This document shows positions 17,170 through 24,130 of a stretch of DNA of 64,000 nt, one piece after another. The DNA comes from OLB6 sp964525565 (GTDB lineage: Bacteria; Bacteroidota; Ignavibacteria; Kapaibacteriales; Kapaibacteriaceae), in the NCBI GenBank assembly GCA_964525565.1, contig CAZGHI010000012.1:1-64000 (forward strand), written 5' to 3'. Each line of letters opens with the position of its first letter. Position 1 is the stretch's first letter. Under the pieces are notes generated by a model. That model searched no databases. It saw nothing but the letters and a program-made list of their open reading frames with translations, and was not told where the DNA came from. Made by a program: the position numbers and the translations under genes.

Positions 17170-18371
17170 GTGATTTCCTCTTTGTAATGACGAAGTATCT
17201 CTTGGTGGAGCAGTGTCGCTACGCTTCGGGCGTTGGTCTCCGGGAGTGTAATCGTAAACACATGCTCATGAGGATTCGCAACGACGAACCAGGTGTCGGA
17301 ATCGTTAAAACTCATTGCAAGTTTGCCCAAAGCAGCAAACAATACCTTCAAATTGCACAGTGTTACTGATATTGTGGCTAACTCTGGACCCTGTTCAAGT
17401 GAAAGAATGGGCGTATCTCCACCGCTGGTTTCAGATATAATTGTAGCAGGACCGTTAGGGTTTGATGCACTCACAACTTTTACTGGAATTCCAGCACGTT
17501 TAGCCGGCTCGATAGTGGTTGCATATAAAAGTTTCAAACCATGGTGCGCTGCAATATTGGCTTGGTCGTACGACAGGTAGCGATGATGTAACGTGTCCGA
17601 AAAAACAAACGGATCTGCTGAGCGCACACCTTCCACATTGGTAAAGAGCGTTACTGACGTTGCACCAATGAGTTCTGCAAGCAGAGTGGCCGTAAGTGTA
17701 GAACTTTCACGTCCCATGGTGGTAACCACCCCGTTCTCCGTAGCACCCACGAAGCCTTGGATCAAAACACAATCATGCTCATGAAGCAACGGAAGTAACG
17801 TTGCTGCAACGTGTATGCGCGTTTTTTCAATCAGAGGTATCGCTGCTCCGAAGTCTTCATTGGTCACTACAAGCCTTCGAGCATCCGTCCACGCAGCGTC
17901 TATTCCGCTTTCGGCGATAACGTGTCTGGCAATGTGCAGAGCGAGTAGTTCTCCATGTGCGATAACGCGATCCAGTGTACGCTCTGTGAGTTGCCTGGTG
18001 ATCGCAATGCCCTGCAGCAAGCTCTTGACATCGGCTCCTGTTGCCACGATCAATTCTTCAATGGCAACCCTACTTTCCGGTGTGCTGAGGAGTTGTGCCG
18101 CAAATCCATTGTGCAGGTCGATCAATGAATCAACAGTGTGTAGTGCACTCTGGAGATCCGAGGTTTGCGCAATACGGGCGGCTTTTTCCAGGTCGCGAGT
18201 AGTACTAGCAAAGGCAGAAACCACCACGAGTAGCTGAGAGGGACGTTCACGGTCCGCAGACGTGAGGAGTTGTCCAACAATCTCAACCATATTCCGAAAA
18301 CCCGTTACTGACCGTAGTACCGAACCTCCAAACTTTACTACCGCTGGTGTTGTTTCTCGTTTATGAAGCAT
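17166..18371 (-). CDS. Aspartate kinase
   Basis: A 401-residue monofunctional aspartokinase that phosphorylates aspartate at the entry of Lys, Met and Thr synthesis. The N-terminal KFGGSVL is the kinase signature. VLIQGFVGATENGVVTTMGR with ESSTLTATLLAELIGA forms the catalytic/nucleotide region, and TLFTNVEGVRSADPF follows. The C-terminal roughly 100 residues should form the regulatory ACT part but are divergent (SLEQGPELATISVTLCNLKV). I set the start at ATG 18371 (MLHKRETTPAVVKFGGS) because TAACTTTG ends three bases before it; a start at 18413 would add 14 unconserved residues. lysC versus thrA-type naming cannot be settled. Confidence 0.9.
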   Translation of the reverse strand: MLHKRETTPAVVKFGGSVLRSVTGFRNMVEIVGQLLTSADRERPSQLLVVVSAFASTTRDLEKAARIAQTSDLQSALHTVDSLIDLHNGFAAQLLSTPESRVAIEELIVATGADVKSLLQGIAITRQLTERTLDRVIAHGELLALHIARHVIAESGIDAAWTDARRLVVTNEDFGAAIPLIEKTRIHVAATLLPLLHEHDCVLIQGFVGATENGVVTTMGRESSTLTATLLAELIGATSVTLFTNVEGVRSADPFVFSDTLHHRYLSYDQANIAAHHGLKLLYATTIEPAKRAGIPVKVVSASNPNGPATIISETSGGDTPILSLEQGPELATISVTLCNLKVLFAALGKLAMSFNDSDTWFVVANPHEHVFTITLPETNARSVATLLHQEILRHYKEEIT

Positions 18372-18374
18372 CTC

Positions 18375-18382
18375 CAAAGTTA
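18375..18382 (-). promoter_or_regulatory. TAnnTTTG element three bases before the aspartate kinase ATG
   Basis: TAACTTTG on the minus strand is followed by GAG and then ATG 18371. If it is the -7 element, transcription starts at the first base of the start codon. Confidence 0.45.
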
Positions 18383-18479
18383 CCGATCGCCTTTGTTGTG
18401 AACCACCCGACACGTTAACCCAATGCTTGGTGGCCGTTGGATCAATCTCGGTATCGCATAGCTTTTCACAATTTCCAGT

Positions 18480-18511
18480 ATTGCGCCGTTAGGTCCAGAC
18501 CCGTATCTTTG
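18480..18511 (+). promoter_or_regulatory. Bacteroidota-type promoter of the ribosomal-protein operon
   Basis: ATTG (18480-18483), a 20-base spacer and TATCTTTG (18504-18511) match the -33 / TAnnTTTG arrangement. The first gene starts 41 bases downstream at 18553. Confidence 0.5.
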
Positions 18512-18552
18512 CTGTTCTCATAATACAACAACAGTTACAGGCACGGTGCAAC

Positions 18553-18726
18553 ATGGCTAAAGCACAATCCTTTGGTGATAAGAGCAAGAAAAAGGGCGGA
18601 CCTCAAAAAGTAAGCGTTAAAGTCATTAAAGCATTCCGTTCAGAAACCGGAACTGTGAAGTTCGTAGAGCGCTTTCTTAAGGTTGATGATATCAGCCAGG
18701 TTGATGCACAATCCATCACGAGGTAA
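18553..18726 (+). CDS. Small basic DUF4295-like protein
   Basis: A 57-residue Lys-rich protein, from ATG 18553 to TAA 18726. It begins MAKAQSFGDKSKKKGGPQKV, then has VKVIKAFRSETGTVKFVERF. This resembles the DUF4295 family, a short protein found beside ribosomal protein genes in Bacteroidota (typically ...KxIKxVKSxxTGAYTFxE...). It is the first gene of a tight operon with bL31 (four bases downstream) and bS18, which fits a ribosome-associated role. Family membership is a visual match only; the coding status is strongly supported by size, composition and spacing. Confidence 0.65.
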   Translation: MAKAQSFGDKSKKKGGPQKVSVKVIKAFRSETGTVKFVERFLKVDDISQVDAQSITR

Positions 18727-18730
18727 AACA

Positions 18731-18970
18731 GTGAAAAAAGGAATTCATCCAGCGTACAAAACCATTGAAGTCGTTATGACTGATGGAAGTACATTCAAAA
18801 CACGGTCGTGTTACAAAGGTGACAGGATGGTATTGGAAATTGATTCCAAGAGTCACCCATTTTACACAGGTAAACAAATGCTTTTGGATACGGCCGGGCG
18901 TGTAGATCGTTTCAACAAGCGCATGGCAAAAACAAAGGCAGTGCGCGATGCTAAGGACCAGGGTAAATAA
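18731..18970 (+). CDS. rpmE: 50S ribosomal protein bL31, zinc-free form
   Basis: A 79-residue large-subunit protein starting at GTG 18731 (VKKGIHPAYKTIEVVMTDG). The family core HPFYTGKQMLLDTAGRVDRF is intact. The zinc-binding cysteines of type-A bL31 (CxCG and CxxCH) are missing: the first pair reads MTDG and the second SKSH. The only Cys is in TRSCYKG. So this is a C-minus bL31 that should not need zinc. It is placed four bases after the DUF4295-like gene and two before rpsR. Confidence 0.93.
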   Translation: MKKGIHPAYKTIEVVMTDGSTFKTRSCYKGDRMVLEIDSKSHPFYTGKQMLLDTAGRVDRFNKRMAKTKAVRDAKDQGK

Positions 18971-18972
18971 CT

Positions 18973-19263
18973 ATGAACAACAATCCATTGCGCCAGCAAG
19001 CGGCACCAAATCCGAACACGATAAATTCGCCGTTTCGTCAGAAGAAAAACCAGCCGCGAAAGAGAAATAACCCACTCAAGCAGTCACGATTGATCGACTA
19101 TCTTGACCCAAAATTTCTCGGCCGGTTTACCAATGATCAGGGCAAAATACTCCCCCGACGAATCACCGGTGTTACGGCACTCCAGCAGCGTCGGCTAACC
19201 CGAGCAATTAAGTTTGCACGGCATCTTGGTCTGCTTCCGTTTGTGGCACAAGACACGAGGTAA
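18973..19263 (+). CDS. rpsR: 30S ribosomal protein bS18
   Basis: A 96-residue small-subunit protein that binds next to bS6 on the platform. The family core is IDYLDPKFLGRFTNDQGKIL, then PRRITGVTALQQRRLTRAIK and FARHLGLLPFV. The N-terminal 35 residues are an extra Asn/Gln/Pro/basic extension. It lies directly after rpmE; the common neighbours rpsF and rplI are not here. Confidence 0.95.
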   Translation: MNNNPLRQQAAPNPNTINSPFRQKKNQPRKRNNPLKQSRLIDYLDPKFLGRFTNDQGKILPRRITGVTALQQRRLTRAIKFARHLGLLPFVAQDTR

Positions 19264-19479
19264 GTTAAGAGTATAGTCCGGGGATGCAGGAACAACGGAG
19301 GCATTGGTGCGATTACGATGTCAAAGTGCTTTAGAGCAAATGCATTCCGGAAGAGGGGACTCTTGAGCAGTTTCAATATGATGCGATCGAAAATGGGTGT
19401 CGGTGTACAGCAGAGGTGATGTAAGATTTGGTGGTGAGGCCATAGGAGTACACAGTTCCTTTCATACGAACATTGAATT

Positions 19480-19551
19480 TGGGGCGTCGCCAAGTGGTAA
19501 GGCAGCGGATTTTGGTTCCGCCATTCGTTGGTTCGATCCCAGCCGCCCCAG
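19480..19551 (+). tRNA. tRNA-Gln (TTG)
   Basis: A full cloverleaf of 72 bases. The acceptor stem is TGGGGCG / CGCCCCA, the D arm GCCAAGTGGTAAGGC, the anticodon stem GCGGA / TCCGC with loop TTTTGGT (anticodon TTG), and the T arm GTTGG TTCGATC CCAGC. The discriminator is G. The 3' CCA is not encoded. prs starts 25 bases downstream. Confidence 0.95.
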
Positions 19552-19576
19552 CAAACAGATTAAAAGAAGTGTTGCC

Positions 19577-20527
19577 GTGAACGCCGAGGTCAAGATAGTT
19601 GCCGGACGGTCGAACAGAGAGATAGCTCGGAAGATCGCTCTGGAAACGCATCGAGATCTGGCTCAAGTTACCATTCGCAACTTTAGCGATGGTGAATTAT
19701 GGGTCAAATTCGAAGAAAACGTTCGCGGTGTGGATTTGTACATCGTACAATCCACCTTTGCCCCTTCCGATAACCTGATGGAATTGCTACTGTTAATTGA
19801 TGCAGCAAAACGTGCTTCGGCACGGCGGATCACAGCAGTAATACCATACTTTGGGTATGCTCGTCAGGATAGAAAAGACCAGCCGCGGGTTGCTGTAACG
19901 GCTAAACTTGTTGCAAACTTGCTTACACAGGCTGGTGCAAACCGAGTAATCACGATGGACCTGCATACACCGCAGCTTCAAGGGTTCTTTGATATTCCAC
20001 TTGACCACCTTTATGCAGCAACTGTGAGTGTGGATATTGTTCGAAGCATACTTCCTGGAAAAGTAACCGTTGCGTCTCCTGATGTAGGCGGGGTGAAGAA
20101 TGCCCGATCGTACGCCAAAATGCTGGGAGACGACGTTGACTTAGTGGTTGTGGATAAGCGCAGACCAAAACACAATGATGCAGAAATCATGAACATCATT
20201 GGTGAGGTGAAAGGACGGAACATCGTAATTGTTGACGATTTGATTGACACGGGAACAACGTTTGTACGCTGTGCTGAAGCTATGATGAATGCCGGTGCAG
20301 AACAGATTATTGGTGTGTGCACACATGCAGTGTTCAGTGGTGATGCCGTCGAACGAATCGGTGCATCGGATGCAATCACAAAATTATTTGTTACGGACAC
20401 CATTCCGTTGACTACGCAACATCCAAAAATTGAAGTTATCAGCGTTTCAGGACTATTCGCAGAAGCGATAATCAGAACGCACGAAAACCAAAGTATCAGT
20501 TCACTTTTCGAGCGGGTACAGTCATAA
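19577..20527 (+). CDS. prs: Ribose-phosphate pyrophosphokinase
   Basis: A 316-residue enzyme that makes PRPP from ribose 5-phosphate and ATP. I place the start at GTG 19577 (MNAEVKIVAGRSNREIARKI), preceded by AAAAGAAG; the frame upstream runs through tRNA-Gln and cannot be coding. Signatures are PYFGYARQDRKDQPRVAVTA, then MDLHTPQLQGFFDIPLDHL and the PRPP loop NIVIVDDLIDTGTTF. The length is normal. rplY follows after 45 bases, the prs-rplY pairing seen in many bacteria. The protein is cytosolic. Confidence 0.95.
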   Translation: MNAEVKIVAGRSNREIARKIALETHRDLAQVTIRNFSDGELWVKFEENVRGVDLYIVQSTFAPSDNLMELLLLIDAAKRASARRITAVIPYFGYARQDRKDQPRVAVTAKLVANLLTQAGANRVITMDLHTPQLQGFFDIPLDHLYAATVSVDIVRSILPGKVTVASPDVGGVKNARSYAKMLGDDVDLVVVDKRRPKHNDAEIMNIIGEVKGRNIVIVDDLIDTGTTFVRCAEAMMNAGAEQIIGVCTHAVFSGDAVERIGASDAITKLFVTDTIPLTTQHPKIEVISVSGLFAEAIIRTHENQSISSLFERVQS

Positions 20528-20572
20528 CCCGCGTCTAGTCACTTTTTCTACGAACACACATCGAGATCTACC

Positions 20573-21175
20573 ATGAGCGAAATAATTCTTTCAGCAACAA
20601 AACGGTCGCCTGGCCGCAGCACTGCCCGCGACCTCCGCAGAAAAGGTCAAGTACCCGGCGTTTATTACGCAAATAATCAGGAACCCGTGCATTTTTCAGT
20701 GCCCGTGCTTAGCCTTAGAGACATTGTTTACACGGCTGAAGCAAAGATGGTACGGTTAGAGGTGGACGGCAGTAAGGGGCTAATGTGCATATTAAAAGAT
20801 GTTACGTTCGACCCGGTAACCGATGCTATTGTCCATTTTGACCTTCTCGGCGTTTCGGCAGGTCAGAAAGTAAATGTGGAAATTCCACTCCACATTACGG
20901 GTCAGAGCATAGGAGCACGCCATGGTGGCGTTCTTGAACATGTGATGCATAAAGCACATGTACTAGTTGATCCCGCAAACATGCCCGAGCATATTGATAT
21001 TGATGTAACGAACCTGGATATCAACCAATCCATCCACATCTCCGATGTATCAGTTCCGGGAATTGAATTCACCGATAAACCGGAGAGTGTGATTGTAACA
21101 TGTGTACCACACCGCATCGCCGGAGAGTCGCCTGCACAACCTGCTGCTGATGTAACAGACGAGGCCGGGAAATAA
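20573..21175 (+). CDS. rplY: 50S ribosomal protein bL25 / general stress protein Ctc
   Basis: A 200-residue 5S rRNA-binding protein of the long Ctc type. The N-terminal L25 domain has SPGRSTARDLRRKGQVPGVY, and the C-terminal TL5/CTC beta domain includes VNVEIPLHITGQSIGARHGG and the ending GESPAQPAADVTDEAGK. It is the last gene of the prs-rplY pair; peptidyl-tRNA hydrolase, a frequent next gene, is absent. Three hairpins follow, the last a probable terminator. Confidence 0.94.
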   Translation: MSEIILSATKRSPGRSTARDLRRKGQVPGVYYANNQEPVHFSVPVLSLRDIVYTAEAKMVRLEVDGSKGLMCILKDVTFDPVTDAIVHFDLLGVSAGQKVNVEIPLHITGQSIGARHGGVLEHVMHKAHVLVDPANMPEHIDIDVTNLDINQSIHISDVSVPGIEFTDKPESVIVTCVPHRIAGESPAQPAADVTDEAGK

Positions 21176-21177
21176 AA

Positions 21178-21242
21178 AAACCCGGAGCAATATCCCTCCA
21201 GGTTTGAGCATCCTACGCAGCTTTCAGGGGAGAGAAAGCTGC
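21178..21242. repeat. Two inverted repeats after rplY
   Basis: First: AAACCCGGAG (21178-21187) / CTCCAGGTTT (21196-21205), with a C-A mismatch on the plus strand but a T-G wobble on the minus strand. There it is followed by TTTTTTATTT, a terminator shape for minus-strand transcription. Second: GCAGCTTTC (21217-21225) / GAAAGCTGC (21234-21242), a perfect 9-bp stem with loop AGGGGAGA. No gene lies in this 313-base space (21176-21488), which otherwise holds the terminator and a candidate promoter. Confidence 0.7.
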
Positions 21243-21260
21243 TCAACTCGAAAACAAAAT

Positions 21261-21307
21261 ACGCAACCCCATTCACTATATAGAGTGTTTGGGGTTGTTG
21301 CGTTTTA
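21261..21307 (+). terminator. Probable terminator of prs-rplY
   Basis: ACGCAACCCCA (21261-21271) pairs with TGGGG-TTG-TTGCGT, with a three-base bulge and an inner CACT/AGTG stem. It is followed by TTTTAT. It is oriented for plus-strand transcription from rplY. Confidence 0.6.
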
Positions 21308-21330
21308 TATTCACCGTAGTTCTTTTATTA

Positions 21331-21338
21331 TACATTTG
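21331..21338 (+). promoter_or_regulatory. Candidate -7 element of the YceI operon
   Basis: TACATTTG matches TAnnTTTG just after the rplY terminator and about 150 bases before the first YceI gene. No clear -33 element. Confidence 0.35.
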
Positions 21339-21488
21339 TGGGAGCATACGATGGACAGTGTACGTAACACATTGCAATAAAAAAACATACGCTAACAATT
21401 CAAAAATAAGATGGCTTTGTCCGAATTATTTCAGATATTTGCATCTGAATACAAATCGTATTACTTACAGCTCATATATGGAGGGCAT

Positions 21489-22061
21489 ATGAAAACCCTT
21501 TTTGCAGTAACAATGCTAATAGTGGGCTATGTACATGCCATAGCAGGAGAAGTGTATGTACAAAAGAGTTGCTCAATGAAGATTGATGGCACCTCTACGC
21601 TACACGATTGGTCCTGTCCGGTTAATGTGGTCAGGGCAAAAGGCGAGATTGACATAAACAACGGAACCTTAAACTCTATCGGGTCAATGTGGGTTCAGGC
21701 CGATGTTCTGTCAATAAAAAGCGAAAAGGGCAACGACATGGACACAAAAATCTATGAGGCACTCAAGAGTGAGCAACACAAGTTCATAACGTTTAATTTG
21801 ACATCGGTGAAAGCAGTTTTGCCTGATGGTAATGGGTGGAAGGTTGAGGTTCTTGGTGACCTCACGATAGCCGGTTCGAAAAAAAATGTTCCTTTGTCTG
21901 TAAGTGCAACTGTTTTACCAACTGGGGAGGTGCGTTTCAGTGGTACAAAGACCGTTAAGATGACGGATTTCGGTATGGATCGTCCTTCAGCTATGCTGGG
22001 GATGATCAAGGCTGGCGATGCAGTTACAATAACGTTCGATTTACTACTTAAAAAGGGATAG
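21489..22061 (+). CDS. YceI family periplasmic protein
   Basis: A 190-residue exported protein. ATG 21489 is preceded by a strong ribosome-binding site (GGAGGGCAT), so longer starts are rejected. The signal peptide is MKTLFAVTMLIVGYVHAIAG. The mature domain is a YceI lipocalin-like barrel: CSMKIDGTSTLHDWSCPVNV (the typical GTStlHdW opening), then DMDTKIYEALKSEQHKFITF and the C-terminal TVKMTDFGMDRPSAMLGMIK. YceI proteins bind polyisoprenoids or other amphiphiles in the periplasm; the ligand here is unknown. The next gene starts two bases after the stop, so they form an operon with the barrel protein. Confidence 0.93.
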   Translation: MKTLFAVTMLIVGYVHAIAGEVYVQKSCSMKIDGTSTLHDWSCPVNVVRAKGEIDINNGTLNSIGSMWVQADVLSIKSEKGNDMDTKIYEALKSEQHKFITFNLTSVKAVLPDGNGWKVEVLGDLTIAGSKKNVPLSVSATVLPTGEVRFSGTKTVKMTDFGMDRPSAMLGMIKAGDAVTITFDLLLKKG

Positions 22062-22063
22062 CC

Positions 22064-23461
22064 ATGAATAATCTGGGTCGGTTTGCCGTTGTTCTCCTTG
22101 TATTCGCATTGGGAACACAACTATCTCAATCACAGTTTTTCCCATACATGCAGAATTTCCGTCCGTCGGATCAGAATGGTATTAACATCTTTGAGACTCC
22201 GAAAGACACAACGCCATACAATGGGATGGCAATCCGTTTTGGCGGGGGGTTTACACAGCAATGGCAATCGCTATCACACGAGAACACTGCAACCCCCTTG
22301 TTTCGTTCATATAATGGAGGGCGAGATTCCATTAATGTGAACAAACTCTACGATATTCAGACAGGATTTAACAATGCGTCTGCCAATCTTATGGTTGATG
22401 TTCAACTTGAGGATGGTGTGCGGTTAAATCTCACCACATATCTGTCGAGCAGACATCACCAGGAAGTCTGGGTCAAAGGCGGTTATATTCAGTTCGATCG
22501 CCTACGCTTCCTGCATAGTACATTTTTAGACGATTTGATGGACTACCTAACGATCCGGGTTGGGCATATGGAAATCAACTATGGAGATGCCCATTTCCGT
22601 AGGTCCGATGGTGGTATGACCATCTACAACCCCTTTATGGAAAATTATATAGTTGACGCATTTACCACAGAAATTGGTGGAGACGTAACGTTCCAGTACA
22701 ACGGACTACTGGCTGTGCTTGGGATTACTAATGGCGAAATCAAGGGCAGTGTAGATCCTGTTACACCAGGTACAGTTGATACAACAACGAATCGAGACCC
22801 ATCAATTTACTTTAAGCTTGGTTACGACAAGCAGTTCAGTAAGGACTTCAGGTTCCGGCTCACAGGCTCCGGATACATGAACAGTGCCTCAGGAAGGAAT
22901 ACGCTGTTTTGGGGTGACCGCACGGGAAGTAACTATTTCCTGGTCATGGAGAGTCAGGCTGCCAACTACGCTGCCACTGCAACAAGTGGTGGATCTATGA
23001 AACCCACAACCACAGCACAAGCGTGGTCGGGACGTCTGAACCCCAATTTTACTCGTTCAATACAGGCATTTGTCATTAATGCTTTAGTTGAATATGATTT
23101 TCTCGAGCTATTTCTGAACTATGATATTGCTCAAGGGAAAACTCCGAACGAGACGGAAGACCGCAAGATGAATCAACTAGCTGTTGACCTTATCGCACGC
23201 TTTGGTTCGGCCGATGATTTTTATGTTGGAGGCCGTTATAATATGGTTAACATGGAAACTCTCGGCCTCAGAGACGCACAGGGTGCACAACTCACGCAAA
23301 GTGTTAATCGCATTGCAATTGCGGCAGGTTGGTTCCTTACGAGGAATATACTTCTCAAAGGTGAGTACGTGATGCAGAAGTATAACGATTATCCTGAGAC
23401 AAATCTATATGCAGGTGGCGCTTTTAATGGTGTAGTATTGGAAGCAGTTGTTGGGTTCTAA
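22064..23461 (+). CDS. Outer-membrane beta-barrel (porin-like) protein
   Basis: A 465-residue protein with a signal peptide (MNNLGRFAVVLLVFALGTQL, cleavage near SQSQ). The mature chain is rich in alternating aromatic/polar strands, such as FLTRNILLKGEYVMQKYNDY, and ends in Phe (LEAVVGF), the usual sign of an outer-membrane barrel. The segment YLTIRVGHMEINYGDAHFRR with SDGGMTIYNPFMENYIVDAF looks like the porin/phosphate-selective type seen in Bacteroidota. It lies between two YceI proteins, so it may import or export the ligand they carry. The substrate is unknown. Confidence 0.8.
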   Translation: MNNLGRFAVVLLVFALGTQLSQSQFFPYMQNFRPSDQNGINIFETPKDTTPYNGMAIRFGGGFTQQWQSLSHENTATPLFRSYNGGRDSINVNKLYDIQTGFNNASANLMVDVQLEDGVRLNLTTYLSSRHHQEVWVKGGYIQFDRLRFLHSTFLDDLMDYLTIRVGHMEINYGDAHFRRSDGGMTIYNPFMENYIVDAFTTEIGGDVTFQYNGLLAVLGITNGEIKGSVDPVTPGTVDTTTNRDPSIYFKLGYDKQFSKDFRFRLTGSGYMNSASGRNTLFWGDRTGSNYFLVMESQAANYAATATSGGSMKPTTTAQAWSGRLNPNFTRSIQAFVINALVEYDFLELFLNYDIAQGKTPNETEDRKMNQLAVDLIARFGSADDFYVGGRYNMVNMETLGLRDAQGAQLTQSVNRIAIAAGWFLTRNILLKGEYVMQKYNDYPETNLYAGGAFNGVVLEAVVGF

Positions 23462-23497
23462 ATCGTACGTTGTACTAGATAGCGTAGAATCCGAATC

Positions 23498-24130
23498 ATG
23501 AATCGTTTACGACATCGTTTCGGAAGTAAACCGGCAGTACTCCTTGTAGGAGTACTGCTGGTTCTCTTTTGTTTTGCCGGATACCACTTTGAAACAGTTG
23601 GGTTCGTTATTGAACCTAAGAGTAGGCTGTTTATCTCCGGTACGAGTAACGTAAACAGTTTTGACTGTGAATACCGCGATCAATTCAAGCAGAGTCAGGT
23701 GCGAGTTGGTGTGGATGGCACATCACAAACCCTTCTGTTCGACGACCTGCTCCTTCTGGTCCCGGCCAAGGGACTGGACTGTGATAATAGTAAAATGAAC
23801 AACGACCTCTGCGAGGCACTACAGGCAGGCCGTTATCCATACATCAAGGTGAAAATACACTCTGCTACGTTGTCTGCAGGAACGGTGTGGCAACAAGGTA
23901 CAACAGCAATGGCCTCGGCTTCTGCTACCATTACGATAACTAATACGAGCAGAAATGTTAGTCTTCCGGTTCGAGTAACCAGACTTGATAACAATCGTTA
24001 TTGGTTTGTTTGCAGAAAGCAGTTAAGGATGACCGACTTCGGCGTCGAACCTCCCTCAGTGATGATGGGTTTGATTCGCGTACGTGACAACATCACGATA
24101 AACTTCGACATGTATGCGCAAGTACTTTAA
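23498..24130 (+). CDS. YceI-like domain protein with N-terminal membrane anchor
   Basis: A 210-residue protein. Residues about 13-29 (AVLLVGVLLVLFCFAGY) form an uncleaved anchor or long signal. The remaining domain is YceI-like: LFISGTSNVNSFDCEYRDQF at the start and QLRMTDFGVEPPSVMMGLIR at the end, with a CDNSKMNNDLCEAL segment where the first YceI has DMDTKIYEAL. Two Cys in that segment could form a disulfide. It is the third gene of the YceI-barrel-YceI unit, 36 bases after the barrel gene. Its TAA interlocks with the ispG stop by four bases (TTAA, 24127-24130). Confidence 0.82.
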   Translation: MNRLRHRFGSKPAVLLVGVLLVLFCFAGYHFETVGFVIEPKSRLFISGTSNVNSFDCEYRDQFKQSQVRVGVDGTSQTLLFDDLLLLVPAKGLDCDNSKMNNDLCEALQAGRYPYIKVKIHSATLSAGTVWQQGTTAMASASATITITNTSRNVSLPVRVTRLDNNRYWFVCRKQLRMTDFGVEPPSVMMGLIRVRDNITINFDMYAQVL

